From NCBI GenBank assembly GCA_014804005.1, contig JAAVAP010000013.1, positions 415,639 through 479,638 on the forward strand: a stretch of 64,000 bases of DNA. Direction: 5' to 3'. This document shows, piece after piece, positions 1 through 8,282 of this stretch. Both the position numbers and the translations under genes were made by a program. Every line of letters starts with the position of its first letter. The first letter of the stretch is position 1. This DNA comes from Treponema sp. GTDB taxonomy: Bacteria > Spirochaetota > Spirochaetia > Treponematales > Treponemataceae. The notes beneath the pieces are model-generated. The model was not told the DNA's origin and did no database searches. It saw only the letters and a list, made by a program, of their open reading frames with translations.

Positions 1-589
1 GCCACTTGCTTTTCATCGAAGACAAGATTTCCTCTTCGGAACGCTCAAGATTCACGAGCGAAGTGTCGGGCGGCTGAATGTCAACGCGGGCTTTTTTGAG
101 CGAACGCCCGTTCTTGCCAGCGAAAGCGTTCACCTCGCGAATAAAATCATCGCGAGCCTGAGCCGAATCAAATTCCAACATGGGATCGAAGCGGACGCAA
201 ATCGCATTTTTTGGAAGATGCGGCCGAATCGCAAAGGCAGCTTTTTCAAGCACTTCGCAGAATTCGGCGGACACAGAATCCGAGTGGAAAAGCGGATACA
301 TCGGAACGTATGCGATGGAAAAAAGTCCTTTCGCGAACGAGCGCACAAGCACGAAGACGCGAGAAAATCCATTTTCGGCATCTTGCGAAACGCCACCTTT
401 TTCGATTTCGTCCGCAGCGCGAGCGTCAGGAATCCGCGAAATTTCAATGTCCAAAGGAATCATTTTCCAGCCGTGCGATGCCTTGAATTCCGCCCAAAAT
501 TGCGTTTGCTGGAAATTGGGAAATTCGTCCGTAGCGAAAAAATCAGGGGAATTTGTTTTTCTTGCATTCACTTCAAAAATTGCGTTCAA
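1..589 (-). CDS. FemAB/FemX-type peptidoglycan interpeptide-bridge aminoacyltransferase, C-terminus outside the window
   Basis: About 196 residues are readable on the minus strand before the window edge. Seen: an N-terminal FQQTQFWAEFKASHGW segment, then LVRSFAKGLFSIAYVP, then ARVDIQPPDTSLVNLERSEE and SSMKSKW, which is the order typical of FemAB proteins that add amino acids from aminoacyl-tRNA to the lipid II stem peptide. The family is normally 330-400 residues, so roughly half is present. The start is uncertain: TTG at 589 follows GGAG at six bases and lies one base after the upstream gene's stop; GTG at 571 is the alternative. It probably forms an operon with the TIGR04076 gene. Confidence 0.8.
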   Translation of the reverse strand, partial: MNAIFEVNARKTNSPDFFATDEFPNFQQTQFWAEFKASHGWKMIPLDIEISRIPDARAADEIEKGGVSQDAENGFSRVFVLVRSFAKGLFSIAYVPMYPLFHSDSVSAEFCEVLEKAAFAIRPHLPKNAICVRFDPMLEFDSAQARDDFIREVNAFAGKNGRSLKKARVDIQPPDTSLVNLERSEEEILSSMKSKW

Positions 590-590
590 A

Positions 591-965
591 TCATTCTCCG
601 TGGCTGTTCCAATTGTCGATGTCAAAAAAATTTCCCTTGTAGAAATTTTTTCCGCCGGCAGGTCGCGCCGTCAAGCGGAATTCCACGCAGCCGTCAGGAC
701 AAATTATGGATTTCGTATATTTTCCGTCGCCGCCGACATTCGTCAAATCTCCGCCGCTGCGCACGGCTTCCATAATCGGGAAAAGCGCGACCATCGTTTT
801 GGAGCAAATCCCCTGCCCCGCAGCGTTCACGGGACAGCCGTATCCGCAAAAATACTTGTCGCCAGGCTCTTCACCGTTGCGGCAATAATTTTCCGTGTGC
901 TCGCTTCGGGTAAGGCGCACGACCTCTATCTCGAACTCGTATTCCTCATCATACCACTTTTTCAT
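591..965 (-). CDS. TIGR04076 family small cysteine-containing protein
   Basis: A 124-residue protein starting MKKWYDEEYEFEIEVVRL. It carries GQGICSKTMVALFPIMEAVRSGG in the middle and the closing ICPDGCVEFRL, matching the TIGR04076 family of unknown function, whose members end in a conserved CPDG. The ATG at 965 is preceded by GGAGGAAAA, so the longer upstream reading is not needed. The seven or so cysteines could bind metal, but that is inference. It is followed directly by the FemAB-type gene. Confidence 0.75.
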   Translation of the reverse strand: MKKWYDEEYEFEIEVVRLTRSEHTENYCRNGEEPGDKYFCGYGCPVNAAGQGICSKTMVALFPIMEAVRSGGDLTNVGGDGKYTKSIICPDGCVEFRLTARPAGGKNFYKGNFFDIDNWNSHGE

Positions 966-1005
966 TTTTCCTCCAAATTCATCGCAAGGCAAAGCCCTTT
1001 TTTTT

Positions 1006-1061
1006 CAGAAGCCCCTTACGGTAGCGGAACGGTGCAGACGCTACTCCAGCGGAAGCGAAAC
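1006..1061. repeat. Dispersed intergenic repeat, copy 1
   Basis: The gap between two minus-strand genes holds a segment (CAGAAGCCCCTTACGG..., GGAACGGTGCAGACGCTA) that recurs in inverse orientation at about 38721-38765, and its last 16 bases (1046-1061, CCAGCGGAAGCGAAAC) recur exactly at 29873-29888. All three copies are intergenic and flank coding genes without interrupting them. Function unknown. Confidence 0.6.
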
Positions 1062-1071
1062 AAGTCGCGCC

Positions 1072-1566
1072 TCATCGCAAGGAAAGCGACATCGCCTCTT
1101 TGTTTTCCGCAAACCCGAGCGATTCGTAAAGAATCCTGCCTTCTTCCGTGGCATCAAGCGTGATTTCCGTGGCACCCCGCGCCCTCGCCTCTTCGATCAA
1201 TCGCGCGACCATTTTTTTGCCGATTCCGCGCCGCCTTGCCTCCGCGCGGACATATACATTCATCAAATGCGCGCGCTTTCCAGCGGGATGCTCGAACGTC
1301 GGCATAACGTCTATAAAGCAAAGCGATGCCACGCCGATGCACTTTCCGTTTCCGTCAAGCGCGAACACGGTGGCATGGTCGCCGCAAAGAAAATATTCCC
1401 TGCTTTTCGAAACCAAGTCCGCGTCAAAACAAAAACCTTCCGAAAAGCCGTAAACCACGCGAAGACATTCAAGGCGCATTTCCATGAAAAGCGCCTCGTC
1501 GGAACTGCGAGAAAGCCTTATTTCGATTTCCGCGCAATCAGATTTCAAAGCAGAATCATTCGTCAT
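1072..1566 (-). CDS. GNAT family N-acetyltransferase
   Basis: A 164-residue protein of the GCN5-related fold. The acetyl-CoA pyrophosphate-binding motif A is visible as VYVRAEARRRGIGKKM (residues 104-119), preceded by the beta-4 strand GKRAHLMNV and followed by a C-terminal ILYESLGF typical of this family. Substrate cannot be inferred. ATG at 1566 has GGGAG five bases upstream; the longer frame would need a TTG that overlaps this ribosome site. It lies 22 bases after metG in the same direction and may be cotranscribed with it. Confidence 0.85.
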   Translation of the reverse strand: MTNDSALKSDCAEIEIRLSRSSDEALFMEMRLECLRVVYGFSEGFCFDADLVSKSREYFLCGDHATVFALDGNGKCIGVASLCFIDVMPTFEHPAGKRAHLMNVYVRAEARRRGIGKKMVARLIEEARARGATEITLDATEEGRILYESLGFAENKEAMSLSLR

Positions 1567-1588
1567 AGCGTCTCCCAAACGAAGCCTG

Positions 1589-3958
1589 CTAGTGCACCGA
1601 GCCGTTTCGCGTAAGAGCCGTCTTTACGACATTCCCCGCGCAGGAAAGATTTTTTCCACCGATTTGCACGCAGTTTTCAACAACGTTTATTTCGACCTTA
1701 AAGAAATCGTCTGCGGAAATGGAATCAGGCTTTGACGAAGGAATTTGATCGCCTTCCAAGACAACTTCCGTGCCGGGCGCGGCGGGCGAAGCGTCCAAGA
1801 CTTCCACACCGTCGCTTCCGTCGGCTTTTTTGTAATCCGCCGCGAGAAGCATTCCACGGCTTTCGACGCCACGCATCTTGCGCGGAGCGAGATTGTCCGC
1901 GATGATGACGGTTTTTCCGAGAAGCTCGTCTTCCCTCAAATACGGAACGAGGCCGCTTTGGATAACGCGATCAGTGCCACTTCCGTCGTCGAGATGCTCG
2001 ATGTAAAGTTTTTCCGCCTGCGGATTGCGCTCAATGCTCACGATTTTCGCGACCTTGAGCCTTATCGTCCGCGCGAAAAACGCCGCCTGCTCTTCAAACG
2101 GAAGAATTCCCGAATCTTCGGCACTTTCTTTCTTTTTCGCGCCGCCTTGCGCGGAAGAAGAATCCTTGGCGGAATTCGACTTTCCGCCGTCCGCATGAGC
2201 CTTTTTCCCGGAGAATTTTTCCTTGAAAGCGTCGGAAGTTTTTTTGTCGAGCGGAGTAAAATAAACTTCCGTCGTGCCCACGCTCTCCAATCCGGAAAGT
2301 TTTCCCAAGTCTTCCCAAGAAAGCCCTTCGACATTCTTTCCCGAAAGCGTCTTTTCACGCAGGGTTTTCCCGAAATACGACATGACTTTCCGCGCGTATT
2401 GCGGAAGATACGGCTGGAGCATTATCATGATGTCCTTGATGACATAGCAAAGATTGTAGATGAGACGCTCCGCCTTTTCAGGCTCGGAAACGCGGGTTTT
2501 CCACGGCTCCGCCGCCTGGAACGCCTTGTTGCAAATGTCGGAAATTTCGAATATCTGATGGAAAGCGTCCTTGAGATTCGCCCATTCCAGATTTTCGGTT
2601 ATCTTCGCCTCGAGAGCGCGCACCTTCTCCCAAAGCGCCTTGTCCTCCGCGCCATGAGGAATTTTTCCGCCATAATATTTGTTCACGAAAAGCAGCGTGC
2701 GGTTCACCAAATTTCCGAGATTTCCCACCAATTCAGAATTGAGCTTTTCCTGAAAGTCCTTCCAAGTGAACTGGAAGTCCTGGCGTTCCGGCCGATTGTA
2801 GAAAATGTAGAATCGCCATGCGTCGGCAGGAATTCCGCTTTCGACAGCGTCGCTTCCGAACACGCCGATGTTGCGGCTTTTCGAGAATTTTCCGTCCTCG
2901 TAATTTAGATATTCGGTGGAACTCATGTGGAAGAGTTTCGTCCAGCCGCCCTCCGAATCTTCGCGCGTCTCGCTTCCAAGCAAAGTGCACGGAAAAATCA
3001 CGGTGTGGAACGGAATGTTGTCCTTTCCGATGAATTGGAAAAGCTCGACATCGCCTGAAGCCGCGGAATTTCCTTCTCCGCCGCTCGCTTCCGAACGCCA
3101 CCAAGATTTCCAGTCGAAGCTTTTGCGTCCCGATGCAGAAAGCTCATCCGCAAGCTGTTTCGTTATCGAAATGTATCCGATGGGCGCGTTGAACCAAACA
3201 TAGAAAACTTTGTCCTCGTAGCCCGCGCGAGGAACTGGAATGCCCCACTTGAGGTCGCGAGTGATGGCGCGTTCCGCAAGGCCGTCGCGTATCCAAGCCT
3301 TGGTGATGTTTATGGCGTTCTCGCTCCAGCGTCCGCGCACGCTCGCATCTTCCATCCATTTTTCAAGCCTTCCTGCGAGCGCGGGAAGGTCGATGTAAAG
3401 GTGTTTCGTTTCGCGCACTTCGGGCTCCGCGCCGCAAATCGTGCATTTCGCGCCCTTCAATTCCGTAGGATCAATCAACGCGCCGCAAGCGTCGCATTGG
3501 TCGCCGCGAGCCTTGTCGCTTCCGCATTTCGGGCACACTCCGCTCACATAGCGATCCGCCAAAAATCTCTGGCATTTCGGGCAGAAAAGCTGCTTTCCGG
3601 TCTTTTCTTTTATGAGATTGTTTTCCTCCAAGCGGCGATACAGCATCTGCGTGATTTCGGTGCATTCTTCGTTTGAAGTGCGCCCGAAAATGTCGAAATC
3701 TATGGCGAACCATTCGTAGATTTTCCTGTGCTCTTCAAAATAATGGTCGCAAAGCTCGCGCGGAGAAACTCCGTCTTCCTGCGCCTTAGTTTCCGTCGCA
3801 GTGCCATATTCGTCCGTTCCGCAGACATAAAGCGTCTCGTAGCCTCGGCTTCGGCAAAAGCGCGCGAAAACGTCCGCCGAAAGCATTTGAATGAGATTTC
3901 CCAAATGCGGAATGTTGTTCACGTACGGCAGAGCCGAAGTAACAAGTCTTTTTTTCAT
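1589..3958 (-). CDS. metG: Methionyl-tRNA synthetase
   Basis: A 789-residue class I aminoacyl-tRNA synthetase that charges tRNA-Met in the cytoplasm. Seen: HIGH-type motif PHLGN (17-21), a knuckle with two CxxC pairs around residues 126-158 and further cysteines to 175 for zinc, KMSKS-type FSKS (358-361), and a C-terminal tRNA-binding domain (about 685-789) of the Trbp111/EMAPII fold with NPQAEKLY and LAPRKMRGVESRGMLL. The linker between core and tRNA-binding domain is Lys/Ser/Glu-rich (about 600-670). Length fits long MetG forms. ATG at 3958 has GGAGG four bases upstream. Confidence 0.97.
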   Translation of the reverse strand: MKKRLVTSALPYVNNIPHLGNLIQMLSADVFARFCRSRGYETLYVCGTDEYGTATETKAQEDGVSPRELCDHYFEEHRKIYEWFAIDFDIFGRTSNEECTEITQMLYRRLEENNLIKEKTGKQLFCPKCQRFLADRYVSGVCPKCGSDKARGDQCDACGALIDPTELKGAKCTICGAEPEVRETKHLYIDLPALAGRLEKWMEDASVRGRWSENAINITKAWIRDGLAERAITRDLKWGIPVPRAGYEDKVFYVWFNAPIGYISITKQLADELSASGRKSFDWKSWWRSEASGGEGNSAASGDVELFQFIGKDNIPFHTVIFPCTLLGSETREDSEGGWTKLFHMSSTEYLNYEDGKFSKSRNIGVFGSDAVESGIPADAWRFYIFYNRPERQDFQFTWKDFQEKLNSELVGNLGNLVNRTLLFVNKYYGGKIPHGAEDKALWEKVRALEAKITENLEWANLKDAFHQIFEISDICNKAFQAAEPWKTRVSEPEKAERLIYNLCYVIKDIMIMLQPYLPQYARKVMSYFGKTLREKTLSGKNVEGLSWEDLGKLSGLESVGTTEVYFTPLDKKTSDAFKEKFSGKKAHADGGKSNSAKDSSSAQGGAKKKESAEDSGILPFEEQAAFFARTIRLKVAKIVSIERNPQAEKLYIEHLDDGSGTDRVIQSGLVPYLREDELLGKTVIIADNLAPRKMRGVESRGMLLAADYKKADGSDGVEVLDASPAAPGTEVVLEGDQIPSSKPDSISADDFFKVEINVVENCVQIGGKNLSCAGNVVKTALTRNGSVH

Positions 3959-3995
3959 ATTTCCTCCCTGTGCCAAACGGCAAAACCATTAAGTG

Positions 3996-6020
3996 CTATT
4001 TTTTTCTCTGCTTGCGCGCGTATGAAAGCGCGAAACTTATCGTTTTTTCCACTTCCATTCCAGCGGAAAGATCCAAATCCCAAATGAACGCGCTCACGAA
4101 CGTGCGCGACTCGTTTTGAACGATGTCCCCGTCCATGTTGCGCCTGCGGAACGCCACGGGGAAATATGTCACGCCCGCTTCCTCATTGGGCGTGAACACA
4201 AAGGAAACTCCCGAATTTGCGTCGCTTATCTGCATCGCGGAAACCTTGTCCACGATTCCGCCGTCAAACGCAAGATGGCATGCCGAATCGGAAGTTCCGG
4301 CAATGACGCTTCCCGCAGAAACAAGCTCGAAGTTGTACGGCTTGTAGTCGCTTCCAAGCAAATTGAGTTCCGCGAGATTCATTTCCACCGCGAATTTCGC
4401 CTTCACCGCGATCGGGCCTTCGTTCCGTATTATGTACTGGACTAGGATGCCGTTCGAATTCACGGAATATTTTTTGCGCAGAAGAATCGGCTGATCCATG
4501 GTGGAAAATTTCGTTCTCGCCTCAAGAAGGATTTCCTGCTTTTGGCTTGAGAACGAAATCTCACGGTAACGGCGCGCCGAAAAAAGACCGTTCCGGCAAG
4601 TCTCGCCTCGACAATATTTGGCCGCCTCATTCTCTTCGAATATGTGGTCAACGAAAAAGCCGCGAAAATAGTTGTCGTCTATTCCGTCGAACGCGCGGAT
4701 TCGGCTGAAATTGTCAACGTAGTTCACTCCCGACTTGATGACATTCAGCTCGAAAATCGAGCCGCCGGCCTGCGTTATGCACAAGCCGTATTTTTCAAGC
4801 CTGCAAACATATTCGCAAAAGCCGTCCCCGTCATAGTCGTAGCTTGTCACAGATTCCTTGAACGGGGAACACTCGCGGAGGATTTTTTCCGCCTCCGTAA
4901 GATTCTTGTATGACATTTGGCGCGCCGCGAACGCCTCAAGTTCGCTTTTTGAACGGCAGATGAACGATTCTCCCGCCTGCGCCGCCATCAGCCTTTCCCT
5001 TGCGGCATTTTTCCTGATTTTGTCGCCGCGACATTGATTAAGGAGCAGGCTTATGTATACCATCCTGTTGTAAAGAAAGCGGCTCGCGTCGTAAGTCTGG
5101 ATGTAGTCATAGATATTGACGGGATGACCGCATGAATTTTCAACTTTTTGATATGGAACGGAACACCATTTCGCGATGTCGGGACTGATTCCCGCATTGA
5201 TGTAGCCTTGGGCGAAAGCCTCGCTGGACTTGGCGCAGACATTCGGAAGGGAAAATTCCACGCGGACATCTTCGCGCTCGCCAGCCAAGGCGGAAAATTC
5301 CTCGAACCATGATTTTTCCAAAAGTTGGGCGACGCTTTCTTCGTCAAAAGGCACTGCGAACACTCTTATCAAAGGATTTTCGCGTTCCGAATTTTCGACA
5401 TCGCAAGCGCAAGTCGATACTATTTCGTTCACTTCCGAAACAATGCGCGAAAGGCATTCGCGTGGACTTTCATTTTTCCGAGGAGCAAACCGAGAACACA
5501 CAGGCAAAACCTTGACAGTCTTGCCCCTGTAGCTCATCACGAGCGGCAAAAGCAGCCGCTTTGACGGCGGCAGCAAAGCATTCTCAAGCAAGACATATTC
5601 CATATTGCATTCGTCGAGCGTGAGAACCAGCGACGAATCCCAACTGTCCGCGAACAGCCGCATTCCGCGCGGCCTTCGGCCGAAATTCTGCCTTATCGCG
5701 AGCGAAAGTTTTTCGATTTGCGCAGAACGATCCGTCGGAAACAACAGCGGAAAAAGCGGATTGTAGTATCCTCCGCCTATGATTTCGATTTGCTTGCGCA
5801 CGAGAAGAGTTTTCAGCAGTTCCACAAATTCGGGATTGTGCTTTCTGAAAAGCTCAAGCTGCGGTCCGCTGAAATGGAACGAGAATTTAAAATCCGGATT
5901 TCCGAACAGCAGCACGCCGAGAGGCTTGTAGGCTTTTTCATAGGCTTCCTTGTACGAAGAGATATCCTGAAACTGTGAGATTTTGCCAGCGAACACTGGG
6001 CAAATGCGCAATGAAATCAT
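3996..6020 (-). CDS. Glycoside hydrolase family 57-like protein, apparently without catalytic residues
   Basis: A 674-residue protein. The IIGGGYYNPLFPLLFPTDRSAQIEKL stretch and the later MRLFADSWDSSLVLTLDE match, by spacing, conserved regions II and III of GH57 alpha-glucanotransferases and amylases, and the beta-sandwich C-terminal half (about 400-670) fits DUF1926-type domains. However the region I His-Gln-Pro is ICPVF, the region II Glu is Asn, and the region III nucleophile Glu is replaced (LFADSW in place of WLAERVW). It may be a binding or regulatory paralogue. Start ATG 6020 has AGGAAG ten bases upstream; a candidate -10 TATAAT lies at 6064-6069 inside the end of rnfB. Confidence 0.6.
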   Translation of the reverse strand: MISLRICPVFAGKISQFQDISSYKEAYEKAYKPLGVLLFGNPDFKFSFHFSGPQLELFRKHNPEFVELLKTLLVRKQIEIIGGGYYNPLFPLLFPTDRSAQIEKLSLAIRQNFGRRPRGMRLFADSWDSSLVLTLDECNMEYVLLENALLPPSKRLLLPLVMSYRGKTVKVLPVCSRFAPRKNESPRECLSRIVSEVNEIVSTCACDVENSERENPLIRVFAVPFDEESVAQLLEKSWFEEFSALAGEREDVRVEFSLPNVCAKSSEAFAQGYINAGISPDIAKWCSVPYQKVENSCGHPVNIYDYIQTYDASRFLYNRMVYISLLLNQCRGDKIRKNAARERLMAAQAGESFICRSKSELEAFAARQMSYKNLTEAEKILRECSPFKESVTSYDYDGDGFCEYVCRLEKYGLCITQAGGSIFELNVIKSGVNYVDNFSRIRAFDGIDDNYFRGFFVDHIFEENEAAKYCRGETCRNGLFSARRYREISFSSQKQEILLEARTKFSTMDQPILLRKKYSVNSNGILVQYIIRNEGPIAVKAKFAVEMNLAELNLLGSDYKPYNFELVSAGSVIAGTSDSACHLAFDGGIVDKVSAMQISDANSGVSFVFTPNEEAGVTYFPVAFRRRNMDGDIVQNESRTFVSAFIWDLDLSAGMEVEKTISFALSYARKQRKK

Positions 6021-6054
6021 AAAGCGTACACTTCCTTTCCCACCCAATTCGCCC

Positions 6055-6633
6055 CTATTTTAGCATTATATAGCAATCCTTCCAAAGTTTAAAGCCCTTT
6101 TTTTCCGGAATTTCGACAACGCGCGTGGGCTTTTCGCCGTTCTTGAATTCGAACGCGTTCCGTCCTTTCGGAAAAAGTTCGATGAGCCGCTTTGGACAAG
6201 CTTCAACGCACGCGCCGCAACCGCAACAATTTTCGGTCACTATGGCGCATCCTTGCGTGATGTCAATAGCTTCCTGCGGACACGCCGAAACGCAGTCGCC
6301 GAAGCCAATGCAGTCCATGTTGTCCGAACTCGCCGTTCCATAAGTGTGCTCGAAAATGGCGCAGTTCCTAATTCCGTTGTAAACAAGGCGCGCTTCTTTC
6401 GCCTGTTCGCTTCCGCGAGGCGACGCGAGCACCACGGCGCGGTTTTCCGTGGGCACAACGCTGTTGTCAACCGAACGCTGAGTATAGTCAAGTTCGAACG
6501 GCGCGAAAATCGGGTCGATGTTATCCAAAATGAGCTTTTTCACCGTGGGCAAAAGAATGTTCATCACGAAGAACAGGAACAGCGCGATTGCCGCGAGGAG
6601 AACGATCAAAAGAAATATTTCCAAAAACAACAT
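6055..6633 (-). CDS. rnfB: RnfB-like ferredoxin subunit
   Basis: Last gene of the rnf operon, 192 residues: an N-terminal membrane helix (about 2-27) and a C-terminal double 4Fe-4S ferredoxin domain. The second cluster motif is intact (CCGCGACVEACP). In the first, CIGFGDCVSACP, the second cysteine is Phe. The separate N-terminal Fe-S domain of usual RnfB proteins (CGxCG...) is not visible. Start ATG 6633 has GGGAGG four bases upstream, 11 bases after rnfA; the frame reads further upstream into rnfA, but without a ribosome site. Confidence 0.8.
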   Translation of the reverse strand: MLFLEIFLLIVLLAAIALFLFFVMNILLPTVKKLILDNIDPIFAPFELDYTQRSVDNSVVPTENRAVVLASPRGSEQAKEARLVYNGIRNCAIFEHTYGTASSDNMDCIGFGDCVSACPQEAIDITQGCAIVTENCCGCGACVEACPKRLIELFPKGRNAFEFKNGEKPTRVVEIPEKKGFKLWKDCYIMLK

Positions 6634-6644
6634 AAGCCCTCCCG

Positions 6645-7208
6645 TTATTTTCCGACGGCGAAATTCAGCCACGAGGAGTCGAGCGAATAAAGCGCGAGCA
6701 TGAGGACAAACATGCAAAGAAGAAAGCCGATTTTCTGTCCGTACGAATCTGTGTTCCGAAAAAGGGCGATCCTTCCGCCGAGCGTCCGAAGCACAGGAAT
6801 CAGCGCGTAATACGAAGTGAGAGCCGCGATGCTTGTCATTATCGAGCCAACGAGCCCGTTTCCCTCGTCAAGCGCGAGGATTATCGCAAGGTATGGAAGC
6901 GCGAATTCCGCGCATGTCTTCCGCGCCGTAAGCTGCACGATGATTTCGAAGAAAACCGCGAACGTCACGAAAATCAAAAGCGCGACCAAAGGATAGAGAT
7001 CGTCCAGCTCAAGAGGCGCGAGCAAAAAACGCTTCATCAAGAACGTGAGCGCGACAGTGGCGACGACCACGCAGTACATTTTGAGCGCGCGCAAAAACAA
7101 TTTCCCCTGAGAAACGCTCGTCTCGAGCACGGGCAAAATTCCAACCCCGTATATCAAGGCCGCCGAGGAAAAAATAATGTAGAAAAACAAAGTGTCAACC
7201 AATCTCAT
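6645..7208 (-). CDS. rnfA: RnfA-like membrane subunit lacking the cluster cysteines
   Basis: A 187-residue protein with six predicted membrane helices, in the operon position and size of RnfA/NqrE. Usual members have one Cys in an early LGLCP motif and one in a later NCAxLG motif, which together hold an intramembrane 2Fe-2S cluster with RnfE. Here the matching stretches read VGILPVLE (22-29) and LPYLAIILALDEG (about 104-116), with no Cys at either. Start overlaps the end of rnfE by 14 bases, GGAGGG upstream. Assignment rests on synteny and topology more than on identity. Confidence 0.7.
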   Translation of the reverse strand: MRLVDTLFFYIIFSSAALIYGVGILPVLETSVSQGKLFLRALKMYCVVVATVALTFLMKRFLLAPLELDDLYPLVALLIFVTFAVFFEIIVQLTARKTCAEFALPYLAIILALDEGNGLVGSIMTSIAALTSYYALIPVLRTLGGRIALFRNTDSYGQKIGFLLCMFVLMLALYSLDSSWLNFAVGK

Positions 7209-7806
7209 ATTCGCCCTCCGACTTTTCGATGATGTTCATCTTGCGTTGCACCGTGAGCAAAGCCGCCATGCAAAGCACGACCAAAAGCAGCGCGCCCGGA
7301 ACAGATGCGAAGAGCGAGCAGAACGCCGTGGAACGCGCGTCGAAAAACCTCGCCTCGCCGATTCCGTTCGGCATGGGAAAGGAAATCGTCCCGAATCCGA
7401 GCAAGTCGCGGAGGAAAAAAAACACGAGCGCGAACGCCGAAAAAACAAGGCTTTGCCTGAGCGCGTCGGATGGATATGGCGTTCTTTCCGCGAATACATT
7501 TCCGAAAAGAAAAACCGAAACTGGCGGCAGGAAAATCACAAAGCCGAGCGTCAGCGCGATGACAGGCGAAAAAAGGATCAGAATCTGCCTGAAAAGCACG
7601 GTCGCGAAAATCACGAACAAAAGCATGACTACTTTGCGCAGGTTTCCGAATTCGAAACGTCTAACGAAAGCGGCGAACGACGCCGAAGCCAGCACGAGCA
7701 GATTCATCTCGACAATGAGAACCAAACCGTATGCGAGACGGCCGGAAGCCGAAACCAAAAGCGCGAACGACGCCGCAATGAATATGAAATAAATCCTCTT
7801 GTTCAT
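7195..7806 (-). CDS. rnfE: RnfE-like membrane subunit
   Basis: 203 residues, about six membrane helices, pseudo-symmetric partner of RnfA in Rnf/Nqr complexes. The two conserved cysteine motifs of the family are absent: the early region reads GRLAYGLVLIVEMN and the later LPPVSVFLFGNVFAER. The conserved LRDLLGFGTISFP loop of RnfE/NqrD proteins is recognisable, which supports the call. Start ATG overlaps the rnfG stop by four bases (ATGA), indicating translational coupling. Confidence 0.7.
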   Translation of the reverse strand: MNKRIYFIFIAASFALLVSASGRLAYGLVLIVEMNLLVLASASFAAFVRRFEFGNLRKVVMLLFVIFATVLFRQILILFSPVIALTLGFVIFLPPVSVFLFGNVFAERTPYPSDALRQSLVFSAFALVFFFLRDLLGFGTISFPMPNGIGEARFFDARSTAFCSLFASVPGALLLVVLCMAALLTVQRKMNIIEKSEGEYEIG

Positions 7807-8282
7807 CTTTTCTCCCGAAGACGCGCCGCAGCGTCGAAAATTTCATCCGCCTGTTCAATCCAAAAATCCATCGAACGCGAGCGATCCGCATCCGAAAATT
7901 CCTCGGCGACGGAACTCTTCAAATACGCGATTCCCGCAAAGCGCGTCTCCCCTTCCTCGCGAACGAAAACCGCAGGAAGCGGACCATAATATGTCGTGAC
8001 GCGCATCACGAGCGCAAGCCCTTCCGAAAATTCCCGCAAAGTTCCGTCCGAATTTCGGGAAATCTCAAAGCACGCAAAATTTCCGCCGCCCTCTTCAGGG
8101 CGCAGCATTTTTCCCACCGAATATTCGGAAGAAGGAATGACGTTCTGCACGGCGATGCGAAGTCCACGCTCCCAATTGCCGCGTGAAAGCACGATAAAAA
8201 GGCTGAGGACAAGGAAGAACGCGCAGACAATTCCAATGAATTCGCCGAACTGAACCAATCTTTTCTTCGATCCGTAGTTCAT
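7803..8282 (-). CDS. rnfG: Short RnfG-like subunit without the flavinylation motif
   Basis: 159 residues with one N-terminal membrane helix (about 12-33) and an extracytoplasmic domain, in the RnfG position. RnfG/NqrC proteins are usually about 200 residues and carry a Ser/Thr-Gly-Ala-Thr motif where FMN is attached through the threonine by ApbE-type enzymes. No SGAT-like motif is present; the C-terminal end reads GIAYLKSSVAEEFSD and then continues differently. Overlaps rnfD by four bases (ATGA). Called mainly by operon position and topology. Confidence 0.55.
   Translation of the reverse strand: MNYGSKKRLVQFGEFIGIVCAFFLVLSLFIVLSRGNWERGLRIAVQNVIPSSEYSVGKMLRPEEGGGNFACFEISRNSDGTLREFSEGLALVMRVTTYYGPLPAVFVREEGETRFAGIAYLKSSVAEEFSDADRSRSMDFWIEQADEIFDAAARLREKR

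Noticed and set aside
180..1163. 327-codon open frame on the plus strand
   Set aside because: Spans two minus-strand genes with clear family motifs plus the dispersed repeat; no own motif.
1745..2908. 387-codon open frame on the plus strand
   Set aside because: Antisense shadow of metG.
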